Notes: generated by a model from the letters alone, not told the origin. 46,871 nucleotides of DNA from Hyphomicrobiales bacterium (GCA_017305925.1 JAFKJW010000187.1:1-46871), one strand, 5' to 3'; shown: positions 1-9,329, counted from the stretch's first letter. Made by a program: numbers and translations.

Positions 1-281
1 ACTCGGACGAAGGCAGCCACACGCTCGCCCTGGTGCGGGAGAGCGGCGGCCGTGCGACCGCTGCCGCCGACGCCGAAATCCGGGCCGCCATGATCGACCT
101 GACGCGGCGCGCGGGCCTCTTCTGCGAACCGACAGGCGCAGTCTCGCTGGCCGCGGTTCGCCGACTGTTCGAGGAAGGGACGATCGGACAAACCGACACG
201 GTCGTCTGTATCGTCACCGGTCACGGCTTCAAGGATTTTGCCGCTTGGGAGCACGCTGCGGAGAGCGTCTCCCCAGCTTGA
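1..281 (+). CDS. PLP-dependent threonine synthase/lyase family protein, C-terminal part
   Basis: The gene runs in from the left edge; the frame is open from base 3 and stops at 281, leaving about 92 residues. The visible end contains GLFCEPTGAVSLAAVRRL followed by VVCIVTGHGFKD. This is the usual close of fold-type II PLP enzymes of the threonine synthase/threonine dehydratase/cysteate synthase group, where the EPxGA segment packs near the cofactor and the TGHG.KD segment ends the barrel. The lysine that binds PLP lies outside the window, so the substrate cannot be told. The next gene starts 66 bases downstream on the same strand, so it may share a transcript. Threonine synthase is the commonest member with this ending, but a paralogue acting on another hydroxy-amino acid is possible. 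Confidence 0.7.
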   Translation, partial: SDEGSHTLALVRESGGRATAAADAEIRAAMIDLTRRAGLFCEPTGAVSLAAVRRLFEEGTIGQTDTVVCIVTGHGFKDFAAWEHAAESVSPA

Positions 282-347
282 GCGGCTTCAGGCTTGCTCC
301 TCGCCGCAAGGCCGGGGGCCGATTCTCCGACGTTCGGGAGGTTTTTC

Positions 348-1385
348 ATGTCTGACCACAAAGTGAAAATAGGCATCGTCGGTGCCGGCATCTGGGGCAG
401 CAACCACGCGCTCGCCCTTTCCACGCATCCGAAAGGTGAGGTGACGCTGATCTGCGATCGCGATGCGGCACGCGCGCGAGCGCTCGCCGAGAGGTTCGGC
501 TGCGCCTGGACCGACAGCCTCGACGTGCTCGCCGGCAGCGATGTCGAAGCCGTCACCATCGCGACCCCCGATCCGTTTCACCGCGAGCCGACAGTGGCCA
601 TGCTCGCGGCGGGAAAGCATGTGATGTGCGAGAAGCCTCTTGCGACGACCGTGGCGGACGGCATCGAGATGGTGCGCGCGGCCAATGCCGCCGGCACCAA
701 GTTCATGGTCGATTTCCACGCCCGCTGGCATCCGCTTTTCATGGGGGCCAAGGGCTACGCCGAACGTGGAGAGCTTGGTGACCCGGTGATGGCCTATGCC
801 CGCCTCTCCGACACGATCTACGTGCCGACGAAAATGCTGGGATGGAGCGGGCAGTCGGGGCCCGAATGGTTCCTGTATCCGCACATCATGGATATGGTCC
901 GCTGGATATTCGCCCGCGAGCCGGTCTCCGTATACGCGCAGGGACACCGCGGCGTGCTCGAGGCGAAGGGCATCGACTGCTGGGACGCCATCCAGAGCAT
1001 GATCACCTTCGAAGGCGGCGCCTTCTGTACCTTCGAGACCTCATGGATCGTGCCGGATTCCTATACCAATGTCGTCGACAACCGCATCTTCCTGAACGGC
1101 ACCAAGGGCGGATTGGAAGTCCGCAACGAGCCTTCGTTATGGGCATATACCGACCGCTTCCATACGCCGTTCTCTTCCGAATCCGTCACCCGCTACGGAA
1201 AGGCGACGGGCTTCCAGTACGACAGCATTCGCTACTTCATCGACTGTGTCGCCGATGATATTGCTCCGGAGTGCACCGGTCGTGACGGCCTTGTCGTGAC
1301 GGCCATGATCGAGGCCACGCTGCTCTCGCTCGCCGAGGGGCGCCCGGTTGCGATCAGCGAGGTCCTCGATCTTGGGATGATATGA
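348..1385 (+). CDS. Gfo/Idh/MocA family NAD(P)-dependent oxidoreductase
   Basis: A 345-residue dehydrogenase of the glucose-fructose oxidoreductase/inositol dehydrogenase family, cytoplasmic, expected to oxidise or reduce a sugar, inositol or derivative. The Rossmann motif GAGIWG is at residues 12-17, the family signature EKP is at 95-97 (CEKPLA), and a histidine in WFLYPHIMDMVRW occupies the expected catalytic region. The start at 348 was chosen because GGGAGG lies just upstream; an ATG 18 codons earlier lacks such a site and would add a tail without family character. The stop overlaps the start of the next gene by four bases (ATGA), so the two are translationally coupled. The neighbours, an SDR and an amidohydrolase, suggest a small sugar or cyclic-polyol catabolic operon. 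The substrate cannot be read from the sequence. Confidence 0.85.
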   Translation: MSDHKVKIGIVGAGIWGSNHALALSTHPKGEVTLICDRDAARARALAERFGCAWTDSLDVLAGSDVEAVTIATPDPFHREPTVAMLAAGKHVMCEKPLATTVADGIEMVRAANAAGTKFMVDFHARWHPLFMGAKGYAERGELGDPVMAYARLSDTIYVPTKMLGWSGQSGPEWFLYPHIMDMVRWIFAREPVSVYAQGHRGVLEAKGIDCWDAIQSMITFEGGAFCTFETSWIVPDSYTNVVDNRIFLNGTKGGLEVRNEPSLWAYTDRFHTPFSSESVTRYGKATGFQYDSIRYFIDCVADDIAPECTGRDGLVVTAMIEATLLSLAEGRPVAISEVLDLGMI

Positions 1386-2170
1386 TGTCTGCGACGCTCG
1401 ATCTGTTTCGCCTGGACGGCAAGACGGCTTTCGTTTCGGGTGCCAGTCGGGGCCTGGGCCGGATCATGGCCCTGGCGCTGGCCGACGCCGGCGCGAACGT
1501 CGCCATTTCGGGGCGCACCGCCGGTGCGTTGTCGGCGACCGTCGCGGAAATCGAGGGGCGCGGCGTCCGGGGATGGGGCGTCGAGGGCGACATGGCGACG
1601 CCGGAAGGCGCCGAGACCGCCACGCGCGCCGTCCTGGAGCGCATCGGAACACCCGACATCCTGATCAACAACATCGGCAACCGGAGCCTCAACGTACCCA
1701 TCGAGGATCAATCCACCGCAGACTGGCATGAACTGTTTGATTTCAACATGACCAGCACCTTTGTCGCGACGCGGGATTTCGGCAAGGCGATGATCGCGCG
1801 GGGCAGCGGTGGCCGTATCATAAATATCGCCTCGATGAGCGGCATGATCATCAACCGGGGCATTGGCGGGCGGCATTATGAGACCGCCAAGGCGGCGGTC
1901 ATCCATTTCACCCGCGCTACGGCCGCGGACTGGGCGCCTCACGGCATAAACGTGAATTCCATCTCGCCGGGCCTGATGATGACCGAAGCCAACCAGCGCT
2001 GGGAGCGCGACCATCCGGAGGTGATCGAGAAGCTTTCGGCCGGCATTCCGCTGGGCCGGCCCGGGCGGCCGGAGGAAATCGGTCCGCTCGCCCTCTATCT
2101 GGCGAGCCCGGCGTCGAGCTACGTGACGGGCGCGAACTTCGTCATCGATGGCGGATACACCGTCTGGTGA
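1382..2170 (+). CDS. Short-chain dehydrogenase/reductase (SDR)
   Basis: A 262-residue classical SDR. It shows the cofactor motif GASRGLG near residue 20, a serine in IASMSG and the catalytic pair in YETAK (Y-x3-K). The ending VTGANFVIDGGYTVW is typical of the family. The usual NNAG motif reads NNIG here, a mild departure. The general layout resembles gluconate 5-dehydrogenase and 3-oxoacyl reductase-like SDRs, so a sugar or hydroxy-acid substrate is likely, but this is inference. The start overlaps the previous stop in ATGATG, and two adjacent ATG codons could serve. A relic of a GMC oxidoreductase follows within 80 bases and then the amidohydrolase, so the operon probably once held four enzymes. 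Confidence 0.85.
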   Translation: MMSATLDLFRLDGKTAFVSGASRGLGRIMALALADAGANVAISGRTAGALSATVAEIEGRGVRGWGVEGDMATPEGAETATRAVLERIGTPDILINNIGNRSLNVPIEDQSTADWHELFDFNMTSTFVATRDFGKAMIARGSGGRIINIASMSGMIINRGIGGRHYETAKAAVIHFTRATAADWAPHGINVNSISPGLMMTEANQRWERDHPEVIEKLSAGIPLGRPGRPEEIGPLALYLASPASSYVTGANFVIDGGYTVW

Positions 2171-2244
2171 CAATCGCATCCGGAGACGATCGGCCTTGCG
2201 CGTCCTGGCCTTCGAGAGGCCGCCCGACGAGAGCATTTCGGCCC

Positions 2245-2313
2245 GGTGCGCATAACGTGCCGAACCTCCATATCCTCGACGGCAGCGTCTTCGTCACCGG
2301 CGGTCCCGCCGTG
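2245..2313 (+). pseudogene. Scar of a GMC-family oxidoreductase C-terminus
   Basis: About 23 codons in one frame read GAHNVPNLHILDGSVFVTGG and a little more. This matches the very conserved C-terminal stretch of glucose-methanol-choline (GMC) oxidoreductases and gluconate/fructose dehydrogenase large subunits, where (A)HD.PNL...DGSVF.T.G precedes NPT.TI. The NPT-TI segment, the rest of the FAD enzyme and any start are absent, and the matching frame drifts into low-complexity sequence and stops at 2367. It lies between an SDR and an amidohydrolase on the same strand, so it looks like what remains after deletion of a flavin dehydrogenase gene from this operon. The match is short but characteristic. 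Confidence 0.55.
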
Positions 2314-2363
2314 CGCGGGGTCGCCTCGCTCCCAACCGCTCCTTTGGAACGTCCAGGCCCGCC

Positions 2364-3227
2364 ATGACCGAACATGCCATCCCGATCGACATACCGCCGC
2401 CGGATGCGGTCGCTCCCAGGAATCGCGCGCCGTCCGGAACGACCGACTGCCACTTCCACATCTTCGGCGCGAAGGACCGCTACAAGCTCAGCCCGCAGCG
2501 CATGTACGAGCCGGCCGATGCTTCCGTCGAGCGCTATCTGGCCATGGCGAGGACGGTCGGCATCGAACGCATGGTGGTGGTCAACGGCAGCCCCTACGGC
2601 ACCGACAACGAATGCATCATGGACGCGATCGACGCGTTCGGGCACGACAAGGCGCGCGGCGTGGCCGTAGTCGATCCCGACGTGTCCGACGCCGAGCTTG
2701 CGCGCCTGAACCGCCGCGGCATCCGCGGCATCCGCTTCAATGCGATCACGGCACGCACCCCCTTGTCCGCGCTTTCCGACCTCGGTCGGCGCATCGCGCC
2801 GATGGGCTGGCACATCCAGATGTGGGTTCGCGGCGAGCGGCTCGTCGAGGTGGCGCCCGTGCTGGAAGAGCTGCCGGTCCCGGTGGTGATCGATCACATG
2901 GGCCAGGTTCCAACCTCGTTCGGCATGGATCACCCGCAGTTCCGCACCCTGGTCAAGCTGCTTGAAAGCGGCAAGGCCTGGGTCAAGCTCGTCGGCTATC
3001 GCGTCTCCGAGGGGCCGCCCTATGCCGACCTGCTCAGCCCGGTGGCGGCGATGATCGCCGCCGCGTCCGACCGCTGCGTCTGGGGCACGGACTGGCCGCA
3101 TCCCTATCTGGAGGGCCGCCCCATGCCGAACGACGGCGATCTGCTCGACCTGCTCTTCACCTGGGCGGACGAGGACCAGGTCCGCCGCATCCTCGTCGAC
3201 AACCCGGCAAGGCTCTACGGCTTCTGA
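2364..3227 (+). CDS. Amidohydrolase family 2 (COG3618-type lactone hydrolase/isomerase)
   Basis: A 287-residue TIM-barrel hydrolase. The N-terminal metal motif is TDCHFHIFG (His30, His32) and the C-terminal barrel motif is WGTDWPHP with the conserved aspartate. Both are typical of the amidohydrolase-2 group that includes 2-pyrone-4,6-dicarboxylate lactonase, galactarolactone isomerase and fucono/rhamnono-lactonase-like enzymes. A role in opening or isomerising a sugar lactone would fit an operon with a Gfo/Idh/MocA dehydrogenase and an SDR, but that is inference from context. The start ATG is preceded by a weak ribosome site. The lysine and extra histidines that separate the subgroups cannot be assigned with confidence by eye. 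Confidence 0.8.
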   Translation: MTEHAIPIDIPPPDAVAPRNRAPSGTTDCHFHIFGAKDRYKLSPQRMYEPADASVERYLAMARTVGIERMVVVNGSPYGTDNECIMDAIDAFGHDKARGVAVVDPDVSDAELARLNRRGIRGIRFNAITARTPLSALSDLGRRIAPMGWHIQMWVRGERLVEVAPVLEELPVPVVIDHMGQVPTSFGMDHPQFRTLVKLLESGKAWVKLVGYRVSEGPPYADLLSPVAAMIAAASDRCVWGTDWPHPYLEGRPMPNDGDLLDLLFTWADEDQVRRILVDNPARLYGF

Positions 3228-3384
3228 TGACCGGCGTCGCCTCGTCGGCCCGCTGCCGGAGCGACGCGACCGCCAACGATATGGGTCCGCGTCGGGCCCG
3301 TCCTGCCCAGCGTCGACACGGTGGCCGAGCCGCGACTACCGAAGGTGCTCCCCGCGTTCGGCTGCCTCGGCACCGCCGCACCCG

Positions 3385-6114
3385 CTATTCCGCGGCTGCG
3401 ACGTGCATATGAGGCGCCAGGGCTGCTGCGATGATCTGCGCCTGCTCCCCGTCGTGGCGGTCGATGGACCCGCCGGCCGCGGCCGCCATGGGCGGGCGGC
3501 CGACATAGGCGACCGGCCGGGCCGGCAGCATGTCGGCCAGCGTCTCATGCATGGAGGGCCAGGCGCCCTGGTTGCGCGGTTCTTCCTGACACCAGGTCAG
3601 CCGCGCGTCCGCAAAGCGTTCCAGCGCGGCGCGGAGCTCCTCGGCCGGGAGCGGATAAAGCTGCTCGATGCGGACCAGCGCCACATCGTCGATACCCGCA
3701 TGGGCGAGGTGGGCGCGCAGGCCGTAATAAATCTTGCCCGAGCACATCACCACCTGCACGCAGCGGTCCGACGCCGGTGCATCGACGATGGCGGGACGGA
3801 AAGACGTGCCCTCCTCGATATCGGCCAGCGAAGAGGCGCACTCGCGCAGCCTCAACAGCGACTTCGGCGCGATCAGGAACAGCGGCTTGCGCAGCGCGCC
3901 CCGCACCTGGCGGCGGTAGAGATGGAACAGGTTGGCCGGCGTCGACGGGTTGGCGACCACGACGTTGCCTCCGGCGCAGCATTGCAGGATCCGTTCGATG
4001 CGCGCCGAAGAATGGTCCGGTCCCTGGCCCTCCAGGCCGTGCGGCAGCGCGATGACCAGATTGGACGCCATGCGCCACTTCGCCTCGGCGGTGACGACGT
4101 ACTGGTCGACCACGACCTGTGCGCCGTTGAGGAAGTCGCCGAACTGCGCCTCCCAGACCGTGAGGCGGTCGGGATCGGCAAGGCTGAGGCCGTATTCGAA
4201 GCTCAGCACGCCGTACTCGGAGAGCGGGGAGTTGACCGCGTCGAAGCGCGCCTCGCCGCCGGCAAGCGGCGCCAGCGGCATGGCGCTGGCGCCGGTGCGG
4301 CGGTCGTGGACGGCCAGATGCCGCTGCGTAAAGGTGCCGCGCACGCTGTCCTGGCCGCTGAGGCGCACCGGCGTGCCTTCGTCGAGCAGCGCGGCCATGG
4401 CGAGCGCCTCGGCCGTGGCCATGTTGAAGCCGCTGTCCTTCTCGATCGAGTCCAGCCTCGCCTTGAGGAAGTTCGCGACCTTGGGGTCCGGCTCCACGCT
4501 CTCGGCGATCGTACAGATCCGCCGCGCGAGCCGGAGCAGCCGCTCGCGCGGCACGCCGGTGGCGGCGTCGTTGGCCATGGAACCGGGTACCTGCGGCGGT
4601 CTGAAGATGTCGGTCTGGCTTGCCGCCGCGTTCGGCGGCACATGGTCGTACGTTTCGTAGGCGTGCTCCAGTGCGGCCTGGAATGTCCGGCGGCGCGCCT
4701 CGGCCGTCTCGACGGCGGTCGGCGAGCGCCTGCGCACTGTCCCGGTATGGGTTTGCTTCAGCGTCTGCCGCGCATCGACCGCCGCCCAGGTCAGCGGCTG
4801 CGTGAAGCGCGGCTCGTCCAGTTCGTTATGGCCGTTGCGGCGGTAACAGACCAGATCGATGATGGCGTCGTGGCTCGTCCGGTTGCGCCAGGCGACAGCC
4901 ACGCGCGCCACCGCGGCGGCCGCGATCGGGTCGTCGCCGTTGACGTGGAGGATCGGCACGCCGAACGCCTTGCCGATGTCGCTCGGATGCCGCGAGGAGC
5001 GCCCCTCGGAAGGCAGCGTGGTGAAGCCGATCTGGTTGTTGACCACCAGATGCACCGTGCCGCCGACGCTGTAGCCGGCAAGCCCGCCAAGCTGGAAGAG
5101 CTCCCACACCAGCCCCTGGCCGGCGAACGCCGCGTCGGTGTGCATCAGAAGCGGCAGCACCAGGCCGCGGCCGCTCCCGGCGCCGGACCGCGCGGCACGG
5201 GCTTCCTGGCGCGCGCGTGCGGCGCCGACCGCGACCGGCGCCACCACGATCAGGTGCGAGGGATGCGGCAGGAGGCGAACGTCCAGCGGGCCGGCGCCGG
5301 TCTCCACGCTGGCGGCAAGGCCGTTGTGGTAGGGCACGTCGCCGGTGAAGGACGCGTCGCCCCCGGTGACGTCGCGCCCCTTGATCTCGGCGATCAGCGC
5401 CGGCAGCGACTTGCCGAGCACGGTGGCGAGCGTCGCCAGCCTGCCCCGGTGCATGCCGCCGATCACCACTTCCTTTACGCCCTCCATGGCAGCCGAGCGG
5501 AAGGCCTCGCACATGATGACGGCCGCCGCCTCCGCGCCCTCGATGCCGAAGCGCTTCTTGGTCGGCCACTTCGTCTTGATGAAGGTCTCGAACTCGTCGG
5601 CCAGCATGATGGCTTCGAGCGTGCGCGACAGCGTGCCTTCGTCGGCCTCGGCCAGCATCTCCGCCTCGAAGCGCTCGTAGAGCCACGCCCGCTGCTCCGC
5701 GTCGGCGACATGGACGGCTTCCAGCGCCGCCGTGCCGCAATAGACGCCGGCAAGCCGGGCGGCCGCATCCGTTGCGGCGAGATCGAGAACCTCACCGGCG
5801 AGCGTGATGCGCGCCCGCTGTGTCGCCCCGATTTCGGCCATGCCTTCCGCGATCGCGGCGCAGGGCGCGGATACGGCGAGCCCGAGCGGATCGAGCCGCG
5901 CGTCGTGATGGCCATGCGCGCGGTAGAGGTCGAGCATATGGCGGCCGACCCGGACAGGATCGGCAGGTTGTTGGCCGAAGCCGCCGTCCATCGTCTCGAA
6001 CTGCAACCGCCAGTCGGCCGGCACGGATGCAGGGTCGCGGCGGTAGCGGCTGTAGAGATCGAGGTAGAACGAGCTGTCGCCGGCTAACGGTAGGGTCATA
6101 GGGGTCTCGCTCAT
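3385..6114 (-). CDS. sucA: 2-oxoglutarate dehydrogenase E1 component (solitary copy)
   Basis: A 909-residue thiamine-diphosphate decarboxylase subunit. It has the N-terminal lipoyl-partner helix (SSFYLDLYSRYRRDPASVPA), then GGMHRGRLATLA, TGDVPYHNG, PHPSHL, the diphosphate-binding stretch around HTDAAFAGQG and VNNQIGFTT, HVNGDDP and CYRRNGHNELDEP, then RLSGQDSVRGTF in the pyrimidine domain. All are OGDH E1 hallmarks, and its length is close to the usual 930-990. The start was placed at ATG 6114 because the family N-terminus begins there; an ATG at 6132 is also possible, and neither has a strong ribosome site. No E2 (sucB) or E3 (lpd) gene is adjacent, which is unusual; it faces the mct-mcd operon across a 198-base divergent spacer. 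It may be a second E1 copy serving a different 2-oxoacid, or it may rely on distant sucB/lpd. Confidence 0.88.
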   Translation of the reverse strand: MSETPMTLPLAGDSSFYLDLYSRYRRDPASVPADWRLQFETMDGGFGQQPADPVRVGRHMLDLYRAHGHHDARLDPLGLAVSAPCAAIAEGMAEIGATQRARITLAGEVLDLAATDAAARLAGVYCGTAALEAVHVADAEQRAWLYERFEAEMLAEADEGTLSRTLEAIMLADEFETFIKTKWPTKKRFGIEGAEAAAVIMCEAFRSAAMEGVKEVVIGGMHRGRLATLATVLGKSLPALIAEIKGRDVTGGDASFTGDVPYHNGLAASVETGAGPLDVRLLPHPSHLIVVAPVAVGAARARQEARAARSGAGSGRGLVLPLLMHTDAAFAGQGLVWELFQLGGLAGYSVGGTVHLVVNNQIGFTTLPSEGRSSRHPSDIGKAFGVPILHVNGDDPIAAAAVARVAVAWRNRTSHDAIIDLVCYRRNGHNELDEPRFTQPLTWAAVDARQTLKQTHTGTVRRRSPTAVETAEARRRTFQAALEHAYETYDHVPPNAAASQTDIFRPPQVPGSMANDAATGVPRERLLRLARRICTIAESVEPDPKVANFLKARLDSIEKDSGFNMATAEALAMAALLDEGTPVRLSGQDSVRGTFTQRHLAVHDRRTGASAMPLAPLAGGEARFDAVNSPLSEYGVLSFEYGLSLADPDRLTVWEAQFGDFLNGAQVVVDQYVVTAEAKWRMASNLVIALPHGLEGQGPDHSSARIERILQCCAGGNVVVANPSTPANLFHLYRRQVRGALRKPLFLIAPKSLLRLRECASSLADIEEGTSFRPAIVDAPASDRCVQVVMCSGKIYYGLRAHLAHAGIDDVALVRIEQLYPLPAEELRAALERFADARLTWCQEEPRNQGAWPSMHETLADMLPARPVAYVGRPPMAAAAGGSIDRHDGEQAQIIAAALAPHMHVAAAE

Positions 6115-6202
6115 GGTCGGGCTTAGAGCCATCCCGCAGGCGGCCAGCCTGCGGCAGCGATAGGCAAGGACCATTCGCTTGTCTTCATTTTTTGGATTTG
6201 AC

Positions 6203-6217
6203 ATTCATAAAATGAAT
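6203..6217. promoter_or_regulatory. Palindrome in the sucA-mct divergent spacer, candidate operator
   Basis: ATTCAT-AAA-ATGAAT is a perfect inverted repeat with 6-bp arms. It sits in an AT-rich patch that stands out from the GC-rich surroundings, between the divergent sucA and mct genes. It is 89 bases upstream of the sucA start and 96 upstream of mct, which suits a shared repressor or activator site. No regulator gene is adjacent, so the protein is unknown. Confidence 0.4.
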
Positions 6218-6312
6218 AAAAACTCCCATCGGCACTTGAATACGCGGGCCCGCGCCCGTCTATGTGCCGCCTGCCGGGCTATGCACCCGGCAGGCTAAAC
6301 GGGTGCGCTGCG

Positions 6313-7545
6313 ATGTACGGATTGCTGACGGATGTGCGGATCGTAGAGGGGGCATCTTTCGTTGCCGCACCCTATTGCGCGCTCTCGCTGGCGCAGCTCG
6401 GCGCGGAGGTGATCCGCTTCGACGCGATCGGCGGCGGCCCGGACTTCCATCGCTGGCCGCGCGCCGAAGGCGGCGGCAGCTTTTATTGGGAAGGCCTCAA
6501 CAAATCGAAGAAGTCGGTCGCCATCAATCTTTCCGACCCGCGCGGCCGCGAGCTGGCGGTTGCGCTGGTCACCGCGCCGGGGGAAGGGGCGGGGCTGTTC
6601 GTCACCAACTATCCGGCCGAGGGGTTCCTTTCGCACGCCCGCCTGGCGCAAAGGCGGCCTGACCTGATCACCGCGCGCGTGATGGGCCGGATCGACGGCA
6701 GCAATGCGGTCGACTACACCATCAATTGCGCGGTCGGCCTGCCGATGATGACCGGCCCGGCCGACAGGCCGGACGAGCCGGTCAATCATGTGCTGCCGGC
6801 CTGGGACCTCCTGACCGGCGCCACCGCCGCGATGGCGATGCTGGCCGCGCTCAGGACGCGCGCGCTTTCGGGCAGAGGCCAGGAAATCCGTGTGCCGCTC
6901 GGCGATGTCGCCGCCGCGACCCTCGGCACGCTGGGGCAGGTCGCCGAGGTCGCGGTCTCCGGCAAGGACCGGCCCAAGCTGGGCAACGAGCTGTTCGGCG
7001 CCTTCGGGCGCGACTTCGTGACGGCCGACGGCAAGCATCTGATGATCGTCGCGCTGACCTCGCGCCAGTGGAGCGGCCTGGTGCGGGCGCTGCGGCTGAC
7101 GGACGCGATCGCGGCGCTGGAAAGCGAGCTCGGCGTATCGCTGGCCGACGACGAGGGCCTGCGCTACCAGCACCGCGAGCGGCTCGACCCGCTGGTCGCC
7201 GCCGCGGTCGCGGCCGAGCCCGAAGCGGCACTGTCGGTCCGCTTCGAGGCCGAGGGCGTCTGCTGGGGTCCCTACCGCACGCTCTCGCAGGCGCTTGTCG
7301 AGGACCCGCTGTTCGCGCCGGGCAACCCGCTCTTCTCTCCCGTCGCACACACCAGCGGGCACACCTATCCGACGCCGGGCTTTCCCGCGACGTTCCAGGG
7401 CCTCGATCGCGGCATGCCCGTCCGTGCGCCGCGGCTCGGCGAGCATACCGAGGAGGTGCTGGCCAGGGTGCTGTCGTTGCCCGGCCACGAGATCGCCGCG
7501 CTCCATGATGCCGGCATCGTCCAGAGCCCGGAGGGTCGTCCATGA
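6313..7545 (+). CDS. mct: CaiB/BaiF class III CoA-transferase, 2-methylfumaryl-CoA isomerase-like
   Basis: A 410-residue family III CoA-transferase. The N-terminus [20 protein letters not shown] replaces the common RVLDL....AGP pattern and matches what I recall of mesaconyl-CoA C1-C4 CoA transferase (Mct) of the 3-hydroxypropionate bicycle. So do [39 protein letters not shown] and [13 protein letters not shown]. Asp165 in AWDLLTG is the expected nucleophile that carries the acyl group. The start was chosen at 6313; an ATG 17 codons upstream adds a proline/cysteine-rich tail foreign to the family. The stop overlaps the next start by four bases (ATGA). Coupling to a methylsuccinyl-CoA dehydrogenase, whose product is mesaconyl-CoA, supports the assignment. 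A mesaconate:succinyl-CoA transferase is the main alternative. Confidence 0.72.
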   Translation: MYGLLTDVRIVEGASFVAAPYCALSLAQLGAEVIRFDAIGGGPDFHRWPRAEGGGSFYWEGLNKSKKSVAINLSDPRGRELAVALVTAPGEGAGLFVTNYPAEGFLSHARLAQRRPDLITARVMGRIDGSNAVDYTINCAVGLPMMTGPADRPDEPVNHVLPAWDLLTGATAAMAMLAALRTRALSGRGQEIRVPLGDVAAATLGTLGQVAEVAVSGKDRPKLGNELFGAFGRDFVTADGKHLMIVALTSRQWSGLVRALRLTDAIAALESELGVSLADDEGLRYQHRERLDPLVAAAVAAEPEAALSVRFEAEGVCWGPYRTLSQALVEDPLFAPGNPLFSPVAHTSGHTYPTPGFPATFQGLDRGMPVRAPRLGEHTEEVLARVLSLPGHEIAALHDAGIVQSPEGRP

Positions 7546-9251
7546 GCGCCAGGCCGGTCCTGCCCGAGCCGGCCGGCGTGTTCGTCTTCGCCGGCGACCG
7601 TGATCTCGTCGCGCTCGCCAACCAGGCCGTGACCGCGGCCGAACGCTATGTCGAGGCCGCGCGGGCGAGCGTCCGGGCCATGGTCGCGCCTGAAGGCCGC
7701 GTCGATCCGGCCGCCGTCGACCGGCATCAGCGCGCCGCGCACGGCTTCGCCTGGGTGGCGACGACCGTCGCCACCTTGAATGCCGTGGCCGTATGGGCGG
7801 CACGCCTGCGCAACGACGGCACGCTGCGTCGCGGCGACGAGCTGGTCGTGGCCATCGGCTTCGGCGAATATCTCGGACAGCTCCTGGGCGGCCTGCCGAT
7901 GAGCCAGAACGAGATCCTGCGCCCGTCCGATCTCGGTACGGTCCGGGCAGCCCAGGCGCTCGCCGCGGACCCGGCCGTGCAGGCCTTCCTGGAGCATGGC
8001 AACGTGCCCGCCCATCGCGCCGAGCTGGTCGCTCTGGCGGTGGCGGGCGACCCGGTCAGCGAGGGCCTCGGCGACGCCGATCTCGACATGATCCGCCTGG
8101 AGATGCGGCGTTTTGCCGAGGAGCGCATCCTGCCGCAGGCACATGGCTGGCATCTCAGGGACGAGCTCGTTCCGGACGAGATCGTCGCCGAGATGGCGGG
8201 GCTGGGCGTCTTCGGCATCTGCATCGACCCGGCATTCGGCGGGCTCGGCCTCGGCAAGCTCGCCATGTGCGTGGTGACGGAGGAGCTGAGCCGCGCCTGG
8301 ATCGCAGCCGGCTCGCTCGGAACCCGCTCGGAGATCGCCGGCGAATTGATCGCGGCGGCCGGCACGGAGGAGCAGAAGCGGCGCTGGCTGCCCGGCATCG
8401 CGTCGGGCGGGATATTGCCCACGGCCGTCTTCACCGAGCCGGACACCGGCTCCGACCTCGCCAGCCTCAAGACGCGGGCGGTCCGCACGGACGACGGCGG
8501 CTGGACCGTCCACGGCAGCAAGACCTGGATCACGCACGCCGCGCGCAGCGACCTGATGACGGTACTGGTGCGCACCGATCCGGCCTCCCGCAGCCATGAC
8601 GGCCTGTCCATGCTGATCGCCGAGAAGCCGCGCGGCACGCGCGAGCGGCCCTTCCCGGCACAGGGCATGAGCGGCGGCGAGATCGAGGTGCTGGGCTATC
8701 GCGGCATGCGCGAATACGTCATCGCCTTCGACGGTTTCGCCGTGCCGGCCGGCGGCCTGCTCGGCGAAGTCGAGGGCCAGGGATTTCGCCAGCTCATGCG
8801 CACGTTCGAGGGCGCGCGCATCCAGACCGCGGCGCGCGCCGTCGGCGTGGCGCGCCGCGCCTTCGAGCTCGGCCTGGATTATGCGCTGGAGCGGCGGCAG
8901 TTCGCTCAGCCGATCGTCGCCTTCCCGCGTGTCTCCGACAAGCTGGCGATGATGCTCGCGGAGACCGTGATGGGCCGCGAGATGACCTATTTCGCCGCCC
9001 GCCAGAAGGACCGGGGCACGCGCTGCGACATCGAGGCGGGCATGGCGAAGCTGCTCGCCGCCCGCGTCGCCTGGTCGAACGCCGACACCGCGCTGCAGAT
9101 CCACGGCGGCAACGGCTATGCGCTGGAATACGAGATTTCCCGCGTCCTGTGCGACGCGCGTATCCTCAACATCTTCGAGGGCGCGGCGGAGATCCAGGCG
9201 CAGGTGATCGCACGCGGCCTCCTCCAGCAGCAGGCCGCCCCCAGGCCTTGA
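7542..9251 (+). CDS. mcd: Acyl-CoA dehydrogenase, (2S)-methylsuccinyl-CoA dehydrogenase type
   Basis: A 569-residue flavoprotein. Ordinary acyl-CoA dehydrogenases have about 380-400 residues; this one has an extra N-terminal domain of about 170, a feature of methylsuccinyl-CoA dehydrogenase (Mcd) of the ethylmalonyl-CoA pathway. Segments such as [67 protein letters not shown] and [15 protein letters not shown] agree with that family as I remember it. The FAD/acyl motif [28 protein letters not shown] follows, with the likely catalytic Glu546 in IFEG. It oxidises (2S)-methylsuccinyl-CoA to mesaconyl-C1-CoA. It starts inside the end of the mct-like gene, so the pair would convert methylsuccinyl-CoA to mesaconyl-C4-CoA. 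Confidence 0.82.
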   Translation: MSARPVLPEPAGVFVFAGDRDLVALANQAVTAAERYVEAARASVRAMVAPEGRVDPAAVDRHQRAAHGFAWVATTVATLNAVAVWAARLRNDGTLRRGDELVVAIGFGEYLGQLLGGLPMSQNEILRPSDLGTVRAAQALAADPAVQAFLEHGNVPAHRAELVALAVAGDPVSEGLGDADLDMIRLEMRRFAEERILPQAHGWHLRDELVPDEIVAEMAGLGVFGICIDPAFGGLGLGKLAMCVVTEELSRAWIAAGSLGTRSEIAGELIAAAGTEEQKRRWLPGIASGGILPTAVFTEPDTGSDLASLKTRAVRTDDGGWTVHGSKTWITHAARSDLMTVLVRTDPASRSHDGLSMLIAEKPRGTRERPFPAQGMSGGEIEVLGYRGMREYVIAFDGFAVPAGGLLGEVEGQGFRQLMRTFEGARIQTAARAVGVARRAFELGLDYALERRQFAQPIVAFPRVSDKLAMMLAETVMGREMTYFAARQKDRGTRCDIEAGMAKLLAARVAWSNADTALQIHGGNGYALEYEISRVLCDARILNIFEGAAEIQAQVIARGLLQQQAAPRP

Positions 9252-9329
9252 ACGTCCCTCGCCCGTCTGTCGCGATCAGGCGTGATGCAGCAGTTCGGCA
9301 GGCCGCTGTGCCAGCCCAGTCGGTGCGGC

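Noticed and set aside
3403-6087. Very long open frame antisense to the E1 gene
   Set aside because: Arg/Gly/Ala-rich translation with no family motifs; the opposite strand encodes a clear 2-oxoglutarate dehydrogenase. High third-position GC leaves such mirror frames open.
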